Source of the DNA: Spongospora subterranea f. sp. subterranea
Taxonomy: Eukaryota; Endomyxa: Phytomyxea; Phytomyxea; Plasmodiophorida
DNA: 64,000 nucleotides
Direction of reading: 5' to 3'
Assembly: GCA_049724395.1 (NCBI GenBank)
Contig: JAUGWO010000117.1
Span: forward strand, 51,098 to 115,097
Part shown: piece after piece, positions 55,770 to 64,000 of the stretch
Position numbering within the stretch: position 1 is the first letter of the stretch
Layout of the letters: every line of letters starts with the position of its first letter
Program-made: the position numbers and the translations under genes
Notes under the pieces: model-generated
The model's input: the letters and a program-made list of their open reading frames with translations, nothing else
Databases searched by the model: none
Told to the model about the DNA's origin: nothing

Positions 55770-57050
55770 AGTGGCGATCACTGCATTTGCTGCTCCTTTA
55801 CACAGATTTCAGGCTGTTTGTGTCGACTTTTCAGCCGAACTGGTTTAGTGACCGTGCTCGTGTTAATAGATGATATTGGGATAGCAGTGCAATTGTGGAT
55901 CATGAGAGGATCACACATGTGGCGATATACACAATATTAACAGGACCATTTCCAGATCTCGTTGACCATCACTAATCCACATGAGACTAAACCATCACTA
56001 CTCCATCTGGCATCCTATAGAACACAACCCGTATTTATTGTCAGAATGACACAACACATGATTCATCATGTCCGATTAGCCAAAGTTTTTGATCTTCGCT
56101 ACGCTCTCTTGAACGTACAAAAACCAAATGGTTTAGACGCACAGGTAAAGTAAACAACGGTACCGATTTCAGAAAAAACATGAAATTTCCGGATATCCGT
56201 TGAACTATCGGTACATCCCTATTCCGTTATCATGATCGTGGTTCCCTATTTCCCAACGGTGCCTTTGATCAATGTCAACAACATGGAGAATGTGTTGATT
56301 CAAATTTTCGATTTTTGTTGTTTTGTTGGTGCTCCACCTCCAATTAAATGCCGACTTCCTGTAAATATTCGCTGGTTCCAGCAGTACCGAAATCGCCCCA
56401 TGAATTATAACTGGGGCAATGTCATGCACATGGCCTCGTCGTGAACACGACTCACATCCAAGCAACACACCTTGCCGTGTAGTTGAAAACCGTTCCCAAT
56501 GTTGTACAATGTCAGTGTCCCCCATTTGCTGGACGCAGCTTCATGGCCTCCAGAGAAACCTGAGCACTTTTTCCAGCAACCGCAAAGCAATCAGTGAACG
56601 GTGAAGTTCTCAAGGGCCGTTGTGAATGCCCTGAATCGCGCGAATTCAATGGAATCCAATTCATGTCACATCCGCTGCCAGGACGGAACCGTAATCTACG
56701 ACGGTTAAGTTGGGCGCTACGACACAATCTTGTTCCAGGAATTCTGCACGCAGCTATGGCGTTGATTGACAGAGTGCGGCTTGGTTAAATCGAATGCATT
56801 TTGACGGCGGCTGCGTTGCGTATGTAGATAGTACTACCGGAGAGTTGTAAATGGCCAAAAAATGGCCCAAAATTGGGCCAAAATCCCGATTTGGCCCAAA
56901 AATGGCCTAAAGAGACGGATCAAACCTTGTTATCCACCGATCTAATCGTGTGTGTGTGTTGACAACCCGAGTCCAGGCTCGTAATTCCTGAGACGCCAAC
57001 ACAATTTAGGCTGCAGAACCGGCACAGTTCGAAATAATCTTTAGCCAACC
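55770..57050. other. Unresolved region, possible minus-strand gene
   Basis: Minus-strand frames at 56,727-56,512 (MCRSAQLNRRRLRFRPGSGC) and 56,590-56,405 (SKWGTLTLYNIGNGFQLHGK, then VCCLDVSRVHDEAMCM) and plus frame 56,232-56,444 are open but unrecognised. AATGGCCCAAAATTGGGCCAAAA near 56,855-56,905 is a short palindrome-rich repeat of TTGGCCC/GGGCCAA. Nothing firm. Confidence 0.25.
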
Positions 57051-57059
57051 GATGGTGTC

Positions 57060-58986
57060 ATGAATCCCGTCGAGTTCAACATCATATCGGCCCAGTCTCT
57101 TAAAGACGTAGACTTACCAAGTTTTAACCATGTTCTATGCCAATGGCACACTTACAGGGACGCCATTGAGAATCTAAACTCTATAAGAGATCCGTTAACC
57201 TCCAGAGCTGTCACTGCTCAGAAGTTACGACATGTTATCGACCACGATGTTTTATATTTCATAGTGGTAACTTGAGTTAAATCGCCCAGAGTCGGATATT
57301 TTCACAATCGACGACGAAGACCTGTACAAGTTCATGGATGATCGTGTCAAGCATAATCCGTTGCTAATGTCGACGTTCGAACCATGTTCGACTCCCTTCT
57401 GTTCCATTTGAACCCTGATCATGGACGATGCGCATCGGATTTGATTATGCAGTCTCGCAGAATCATCAGTGAATCTGGGATGACGAAACTATTCCATCAA
57501 GAATCATCTCTTGTCTACCGATCGGTCCACAATCGCATTACGCCAGCGCCAATCGGAGGATGGGACGTGGCGGCCACTCATCGCAGCGAAGGTGAACGGC
57601 CAACCTGAGTCGGACCACGCAAGGCGGAACTTTGTTCTGGATGAGAACGGGGTGTTGGTTCGGGTACGGCCAAGTCAGGACGACCGCACCGCAACATTCC
57701 AGGTTTGCATACCGGTAAAGGATCGACCAGCACGGTTGAATTCGGCTCACGACGGATTACTGGGCGCACACCTCGGAGGGCGACGGACGCTGGAAAGGCT
57801 GCAGGCGGATGCATAATGGCCCAACATGTCACGCGAAGCGGCGCAATACGTTCGCAATTGTTTGGCCTGTCAGCAAGCGAAGACGACTGTCAGCTCCAGG
57901 CAAGGGAGACGGCAGACGTTTGAGGAAGAGATGGCAAGGAACCGTGGCAGGTCGTGCACATCGATCATGTCGTCAATCTGCCAACAACAGCGCGAGGCTA
58001 TAGGCATATCTTGTCAGCGACCTGTCGATTTACGCACGCGACGATTTTCGTACCGGTCAAGTCATTGTCGGCCACGGAATCGGCGGAGGCATTGATTACA
58101 GGAGTATTTCTCACGAAAGGCTTTCCCCTGAAACTGGTGGCAGATCGTAGCACGTATGATCTTTGGACAGCGATGTGCGAAGCGCTGGGTATCCAACTGT
58201 CGATGACCGTGGCCTACCGGGCAAAGGCCAATGGGATGGCGGAAAGACCGCATCGATACCTGAACTCGTTTCTGCGAACGCTAGCGCCGGACGAGCAGAA
58301 CCGGTGGGATCGCGTTCCCCCTTATCTGACATTTGCGTATTGCCAAGGCGTATGTCGGACAACGGGACAGACACCGCAGTTCCTGGAGTTCGGACGAGAC
58401 CTGAGGGGGCCCAGCAGCTACAACGTGTTGATTCCAAAGGCAGCTCCCATGGCGCAGCGTGAATATCTGGCGCGGCTTCGACGAAGGCTTCATGCAGCTT
58501 GGAAGATCTCGGAGCAGACGGCGGCAGAAGTGTATCGAGCTGCGAAAGACCGTTACAACAACGGCCGGATGGATATGATCCTGGACGTGGGTCGGTTGGT
58601 CTGGGTGACGCAAGTAGCATCGGCGCCAGTATTGGAAGAACGGCAATCTCGGAGATTCCTGCCGCGATTAACGGGACCTTGGAGGGTACTTAGCAGGCAC
58701 GAGAACGCGACCGACACCTACCGACTTCGGCACGAAACTACGGGGGAAAGAGGCGTTGTTCAACGTCGATCAGATGGTACCGGTGCGCATTCATGATGAT
58801 GAAACAGGTGGTGCGGAAGGGACAGATGACGAAGAACGGGAGGCGGCAGCCATGTCGGCAGGGACGATTTCCAAGAAAGAGATGGACTTCGAGCCCTGAT
58901 GATCCCGCAGATTTCGAATCTAGCGAGGACGATGACGATCAAAATGGGTCGTGGAGTCCGGTGCGGCTTCCGGACTAAGGGGGGTG
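57060..58986 (+). mobile_element. Ty3/gypsy-type LTR retrotransposon fossil (arm 2 side)
   Basis: From the 5' side there is a possible gag-like piece (RRIISESGMTKLFHQ and upstream FNHVLCQWHTYRDAIENL). Then comes an integrase zinc-binding region (near 57,740-57,870, with HDGLLGAHLGGRRTLERLQ), the integrase core (GFPLKLVADRST, NGMAERPHRYLNSFL) and the C-terminal GPWRVLSRHE region. A purine tract and GGGGGG precede TGTGTGGTGACACC at 58,987, the likely start of a 3' LTR. From 58,061 on it is almost identical to the arm 1 copy. The element is broken and lacks much of the usual coding content. Confidence 0.8.
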
Positions 58987-59067
58987 TGTGGTGACACCAC
59001 TCGGTTTAGGGACATGAGTCATGAAATCAAGGCGATTGAGTTTTGATTAAGAACTAGTGTCATTATG

Positions 59068-59269
59068 AAGTTTTGATTATTATAGACAACTACCCTAGGC
59101 TCCTACTCCATCTCTGCTCCTAAGGCAACATATCGCTACAGTACACAGTGGCGAAACCTGAAGAATCGTAACGCTTGCCAGCGTATTAACTGTCCAAAGA
59201 AAAATTGCACAACCTACCGGTGCGCGGTCTGCTGTGGACCGCACACAAAAGCAAGTTGTGCACTGCAGA
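59068..59269 (+). other. 202-bp segment present only in arm 2, with Cys-rich open frame
   Basis: Both arms share CATTATG before and TGCAACCAAAC after this point, but only arm 2 has the 202 bp between. One plus frame is open for about 55 codons, reading QWRNLKNRNACQRINCPKKN and then CTTYRCAVCCGPHTKASCAL, with a dense Cys pattern. It may be LTR sequence, an insertion, or DNA lost from arm 1. Confidence 0.6.
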
Positions 59270-59674
59270 TGCAACCAAACAGCAGAAGTGTGCTACTTTC
59301 GACGCGCAAACGAGGAGATAGCAAAGCATTAACGGAGGTCTGGCAGATTTAGTTTCACGTATCTGCTAGATTCAGGGCGCAGCAGGTGACTTCTGAATTC
59401 TTCACAATTCGAGATATCATCCTGATACATGTGCGCGCAACATACGTCATAACGCCTCATAATTCATAAACAATATCCTTTCAGATCCCGTTTTCATAGA
59501 ATCACTGAACAAGCACAAACGAGCTACAATACAAAACCAGCGTAGGGTCACCGATGGAGAATCTGCCGCAGTCACCACCGACCGTATCTTGAACGCTGTC
59601 ACGGCGGACATGCCAACTATATCTGTACCAACGAAACATCAACGTGATTTCGACTGCATTGGGTAACGAGTGTT

Positions 59675-60443
59675 TTGGTGATTTGGTCCGCAAAGGTGAG
59701 AGTTGCGCTGTTTTCGGTCGGTCACGCCATATCCCTCCTGTTTGTATATCATGGTGCTGACGAATGTATGGCGAAGATCTCTTCTCGCTGGATGACTCTA
59801 GGCGCTGCGACTCGAGTGGTAGGTTCTGCGGCAGGTCTCGCGGTCGGAGCGCGCTTGGCATACGCCATGGCAGATACTATCACATATCCGGTCAGCTGTT
59901 GTTCGCTCTGTCACTTCGGCGCGTCATGACGATGGATGTGCTCAAGATTTCCGATTGGCCAAAAATCAGAACTCCAGCCATGTTCGGCTTCGGTATTGCG
60001 ACGGGCATTGCTACTTGCGTATTGCTGACGTCACCAAAATCTCGAAAGCTCGTTAGCAGGTCGCCTCGGCTGCTGTATTCCCGGACCTTCCGAATCGTTC
60101 GAAATAACCAGTTAGAGGACATTGTTTGTGACATCCAGAAGCATTTAATCGTGATTGCAGAGAAGTTCGTGACGCAATCGGCGAATCTATCAAGCTCGGT
60201 CGGTTCAGGTCCATCTACTTTATTCCCGGTTCCATTAACCTGAACAGCATTACCGGGGACTACGATAATGTCATGAATCGTCTGGCTGCGTTATGGGTTC
60301 CTCGCGAAATTCGTTTATCGTACCTGATTCAAGGAAATAAAGGCTCAGGAATCGTTGAAGTCAATGATCGCCATCAGGTCTGTAGGGTAATTCTCGTTGA
60401 CCAGCCAGAACGCCAGCCAATTCATTTGCCTTCGGCATCGTAG
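59675..60443 (+). CDS. Coa1/Tim21-family mitochondrial protein, arm 2 copy (open)
   Basis: Exons 59675-59890, 59947-60110 and 60161-60443 join to 220 residues; introns are 56 and 50 nt. Sequence runs MVIWSAKVRVALFSVGHAIS, then a hydrophobic stretch (GSAAGLAVGARLAYAMADT) and a second span (TPAMFGFGIATGIATCVLL). SRTFRIVRNNQEVRDAIGES follows, then the Coa1/Tim21-like core with QGNKGSGIVEVNDRHQ, ending at TAG 60,441. The region upstream of 59,675 is also open in another frame (RATIQNQRRVTDGESAAVTT), so a further 5' exon is possible. The gene ends 23 bp from the multi-span gene, tail to tail. Confidence 0.62.
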
Positions 60444-60466
60444 CGCTAATAAAATTCAGATAAAGT

Positions 60467-61766
60467 TTATTCGGTTTTCTTCGGTTGAATAATTCTAATT
60501 GGGCAGGGCGCGGACTGTAATAGAGCAAAGGTAACAAAGCTGAACGTGATTCTGGCGATAACGGCAGTCACTAGTCCATGAGCTAGAGCAATGTTCCAAA
60601 ACACGTTCGAGACGAACAACATGAGTGGTTCGAAGACCAAATCGCCGTATTCCCATTGTGTCAATGTCAACAATGATGTTAGATTCAGGCTCGAAAAAGC
60701 CAACGCCGCCAATAAATCGCGGCGATCCGACAACAGCGAAATCTTGTCTAGGTTCGGCTTAAGAACACGATCGCAGATGGTGTTCATTACATCGGACATC
60801 GTCCATAGAAGGCTAACGCCTCGCATCTGTGCATATATGATGACTGCAGCGATGGCGCTGACAGACGTGATGGCAAAAACAGAACACTTCTCGTTGACGA
60901 GGTTGTACATGGCGAGAAGCGCTACAATGCTTCCGACGTAATTAGACAATGCTGAATCGAGCAATGACAACAAAAATCCTGAGAGAGATTGTGAGTTATA
61001 TTTGACAACAGAACACAGAGCCAACCTAAAGCAATAAGACCAGTCCATCTGTATAAGACTTCGTCCAAAATATCCTCTAGTACGGTATAGAATAGGTTCA
61101 CCAACCGCGATGATCGCAAAACCGATACCGTGTATGGATCATCGGCAACAAACGCCATCTTCTCTGATAGCCCCAGGAAGCTGCGAAGAAGCATTATGCC
61201 GATTGCAATCCCTCCAGCCAGTAACACCATCTGAATCAGGATCGCCGGCAAAAATGCCGACGATGGCAGGGTGAAAAGCGCTGGAAACTTTTCGATTGGG
61301 GGACGAGCGGTTATCCAAAAAGAAAGGCGAATAGGATGATATTCCTAGCAGCATTTTTAACATGCTGCGCCGGCGTCGTCAAGACCAAATGCCGTCGACG
61401 CTCATCAATATCGCTGTACATTTGTCGTAGAGCACGAGATTTAAGAATCATCTGCCCCAGTTTCGGACGCGGGTGAATGAACCTCCCGAAGATGTGAGCA
61501 TGGCGTAATGACGCATAGCAAGTATCCAAAAGCGTCATATTATACTTGGACTTCAAAACCTTAAACTGGGGATCAACTGTTCGACTTTCAGCCCAAAGCG
61601 CCTCATCGCCAGAAAACTCCATTTGATTGTACAATGCCATGGCGTAGAGCTTCGCATCAGTTTGCGACAAGTTGGCCTCTGACTGCCGAGCTTGAACGCC
61701 ATAAGCCAAGAGATCGGCCACCGGAACAGCGACGTCTTGTAGAGCCTTTTCCAAAATTGAGTCCAT
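60467..61766 (-). pseudogene. Multi-span membrane protein, arm 2 copy, frame-broken
   Basis: This is the counterpart of the gene at 44371-45668, with the same exons and intron. A two-base expansion of a T run near 61,318 (FAFLFG then stop, against FAFLWITARP in arm 1) breaks the frame in the first membrane span. Everything else remains open. It is either a recent pseudogene or a homopolymer error. Confidence 0.7.
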
Positions 61767-61816
61767 TTCAGAGGTGGCGCCACGGTCACCCGTCTCGTTT
61801 ACGGAGTCCGACCACG

Positions 61817-62273
61817 ATGAAGAAGGTTGAGGAGGAAGTACTTCGCCGGCAGATGTATGCGGACGCCCGCAAAAGATGTGATTCGGCAGTGCAGGAGTTC
61901 GCGGCGTGTGCAGCTGGTAGGAATCGGTCGCACCGAATCCGTGAGCAAAATGTCATGATGTCTAGGGAAATCGATTAGTGTTATATGGTCGTGCCGTAAT
62001 TTGAATTCGGCCATGAACCAATGCCTTCATAGGTACGTTCGCTAAAAAACCATAGTTGTTTGAGAGTGATATGCCATGTTAGAGCCGACATTTTTCAGTT
62101 GATTTCAAGATGCCCATCAATATATGGGAATTGGTCACAACTTTGATTCCCAATTCGTTAATTTATTTTTTTAACGGTAAATTTGGAATTTATTATGTTG
62201 CAGTTATACCAACGATGAGTTTTTCCAAGAACTAGTGGCGCAAAAAGCTGAACGAGCGCCTTCCGACGTCTAA
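61817..62273 (+). CDS. CMC1: Cytochrome c oxidase assembly factor CMC1, arm 2 copy
   Basis: Exons 61817-61916, 61966-62032 and 62204-62273 encode the same 78-residue twin CX9C protein as arm 1. The 5' splice sites GTAGGA and GTACGT and the acceptors TCTAG and TTGCAG are conserved. The intact state in both arms argues that this gene is under selection or very recently duplicated. Confidence 0.88.
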
Positions 62274-62501
62274 ACCCTCAATATTTCAGTAAACCGGAGA
62301 TGTATTATTTACGGGTTGGACTTGGAACTGCATCATCAATGTGCTGATATGGCTAAGTAGAACAACAAGCTCCGATTGCTAAAAACCACGTTGGCGTGGC
62401 CTTCGACGAGCTTCATCCATGGCGCTAAGTCCACACTATCAATCCATCCGAGATTGATCGCCCAAGCCAGTACGTTCGATCAAGCCTCCCTTCATAGAAT
62501 C

Positions 62502-63523
62502 ATGGCAATCAAATTGCGGCTATACAGCAATGACGGCCGGTCGGAAATGATCGAGCTGAACGATGGGGCAAGAGTGTCAGATCTGCGCGAAATTATAGGG
62601 AACGCGTTTTTCATTGGTGACGACGACCCAGGAAGAGTTCAGATTAGAGTATATAAATCTTTCGAGAAACGACTTGATGAAAGGATGCGAGGAGACGCAT
62701 CCAGTTTGATACACAATGGGCCATTCGAATTGAACGAACTAAATTGTGAACGTTCATTATCAGACGTGAACATTGTCAATTTATCGACAGTCGTTGTAGA
62801 GAATTGCGATGCTCTATCATCGCGATCAATGTACACGACAGTTAGAAAGATCATCGCCATGAAGCAGAAATCATCTCCAGCAGAGCAACGCGCGTTACGT
62901 CTGCTGAGAACGATGCTAACGAAAATCGTTATTGATCCACATGATCAACGCAATCGTAAGTGACCGCTGCTCCGGTGCGATCAATCCTCACCAAAGCGGA
63001 CTGTTTGGAACCTGATCCCATCTCGGTGCCATTCTTCAAGGTGAATCATTCATTCTTGATCGTGTGGGTCGAAGAGCAAAATCAGATGTCGTGGTCTGTT
63101 GTGCTTAGTCCTTGCCTATAGGTCGACCTGGTCATGTTGATAATTATTATTGTTCGCAATTTATACGATTCGAATCAAGAGTGGGAAGAGGTTGAAGCTG
63201 CAGCAATCTCGTCGCGGCCTCCTCCAACGCAAGAGCCCGCATCAAGGCCAACGTATAATCTTCGCCCAAAACCGGCCGACCCGGCTCTGAAGAATGTGCT
63301 TCCTGACTATAGCCGGGCGGTATGGTCGGTCATTGGTTGTTTAGTTATTGCGGTGATCGCCATGCACTCGTTGCGTTCGCAGCCAATGACAGTCGCCGCT
63401 CCGACGCATCAAACGGCTACATTGATAGAAAAAACCGACGCTGCGGCAGCAACTGAAGATCATCTTAAGGCTCAACATCTACATCCTCATATTTCAGAAG
63501 ATAATATGCAAATAGCAAGATAA
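62502..63523 (+). pseudogene. Ubiquitin-like-domain membrane protein, arm 2 copy, frame-broken
   Basis: Sequence from ATG 62502 (MAIKLRLYSNDGRSEMIELN) is open to a TGA at 62,961, about 20 codons before the exon junction used in arm 1. The second exon (VRNLYDSNQEWEEVEAAAIS ... PDYSRAVWSVIGCLVIAVIA) is open to 63,523. Small indels near 62,960-63,010 relative to arm 1 cause the break. A GTAAGT donor now present at the break could offer alternative splicing, but no matching in-frame acceptor was found. Confidence 0.6.
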
Positions 63524-63822
63524 AACTATTTTTTCGCTCTCAACCATTCAAAATACAACAAGTTTCCTGGAACAGACAAAAACAATTTTGAGTACTGGTA
63601 GTATATGTGCCAGATGTCAACAGATTACCAAGACATACACATAGATTTCACCGAAGATAAAAGTTAGGTGGTAAATAATTGAGGACATCTGCAAACATGC
63701 TGAACAAGTACACCAATCTTAATTCGCCTTGAAAGAGGCCGCGCAGTTATGATTCATGCAGCGGACTGAACCATTGCTGGTTTTGGCAACAGAACGGCGA
63801 CTGGTCGCCTCAATCGGAATAA

Positions 63823-64000
63823 ATGATCATCCCGGTGCGATGCTTCACTTGTGGCAAGGTCATCGGCAATAAAATGGGAGAAGTACCTGAATCTGCAACT
63901 AGGAGAATACACACCAGGGTAAGCCCACCACGTTCGGGTTGACTTTCTTGGTGCCAATGGTGTTATTGCCAATTCAGTGAAGCGCTGGATACGCCTAGAA
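63823..64000 (+). pseudogene. RPB10: RPB10, arm 2 copy, partial and frame-shifted
   Basis: [17 protein letters not shown] is encoded, then one extra A (AATAAAATGG instead of AATAAATGG at about 63,875) shifts the frame within exon 1. The intron and the start of exon 2 follow to the window edge. Because arm 1 retains an intact copy, loss of this one would be tolerated; an assembly error is the alternative. Confidence 0.8.

Larger units (their letters stand above)
58061..63994 (+). repeat. Arm 2 of large inverted repeat
   Basis: This 5.93-kb segment matches the reverse complement of 42137-47878. The outer limit is close to the window end, so the arm may continue beyond 64,000. It is longer than arm 1 by about 190 bp, mostly because of one 202-bp segment at 59,068-59,269. 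Confidence 0.95.

Noticed and set aside
59675-59890. ABC1/COQ8-like kinase N-terminus (Ala/Gly-rich helix after RWMTLGAATR)
   Set aside because: No KxGQ motif or kinase core follows; the downstream sequence fits Coa1/Tim21 instead.

Overview
The window looks like a compact but transposon-rich genome of a microbial eukaryote. Genes sit close together on both strands, introns are mostly 47-82 nt with GT...AG ends, and the gene set is eukaryotic: calcineurin B, Pumilio, SPF45, the DEAD-box helicase Rrp3/DDX47, RNA polymerase subunit RPB10, a FYVE protein and an SPFH/HIR protein. CMC1 and a Coa1/Tim21-type protein imply working mitochondrial respiration. Calcineurin B has a fungal-like C-terminus and there is a GT34 (MNN10-type) glycosyltransferase, so an early-diverging fungus or fungus-like protist is plausible. 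This placement is an inference. Many proteins carry signal peptides or membrane anchors (mucin-like VWD protein, PI-PLC, ankyrin protein, repeat protein with a basic KKRRK run), which would suit a surface-active or parasitic lifestyle.

Layout. 1-6 kb: poorly resolved sequence, a 67-bp tandem repeat, a secreted repeat protein and a Penelope-like reverse transcriptase remnant. 6.2-11.4 kb: an initiator-type tRNA-Met next to a broken Ty1/copia fossil, which contains a foldback of its zinc-knuckle region and a 94-bp minisatellite. 11.5-31.6 kb: a GT34 glycosyltransferase, calcineurin B, an F-box/SPRY membrane protein, a pogo-like transposase scrap, a Pumilio protein, SPF45, a secreted PI-PLC and a VWD mucin-like surface protein. 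31.7-32.8 kb: a 35-bp minisatellite. 33-41 kb: an aspartoacylase-family enzyme, Rrp3, HIR and FYVE.

42-64 kb is dominated by one structure: two arms of about 5.7 and 5.9 kb, nearly identical and inverted, separated by about 10.2 kb. Each arm carries RPB10, a ubiquitin-like membrane protein, CMC1, a multi-span membrane protein and a Coa1/Tim21-like gene. The inner ends of both arms lie inside Ty3/gypsy fossils. Several genes are open in one arm and frame-broken in the other, so this is either a real inverted duplication that is decaying or two haplotypes joined head to head by the assembly.

The spacer holds a 3.3-kb piggyBac-like DNA transposon with 13-bp CCCTAGA... terminal repeats, an ATAT target duplication, 24-bp subterminal inverted repeats built on a perfect palindrome, and a transposase followed by a YqaJ-like PD-(D/E)XK nuclease. 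It also holds an intron-rich secreted ankyrin gene. The transposon-nuclease combination and the inverted duplication are the most unusual items.
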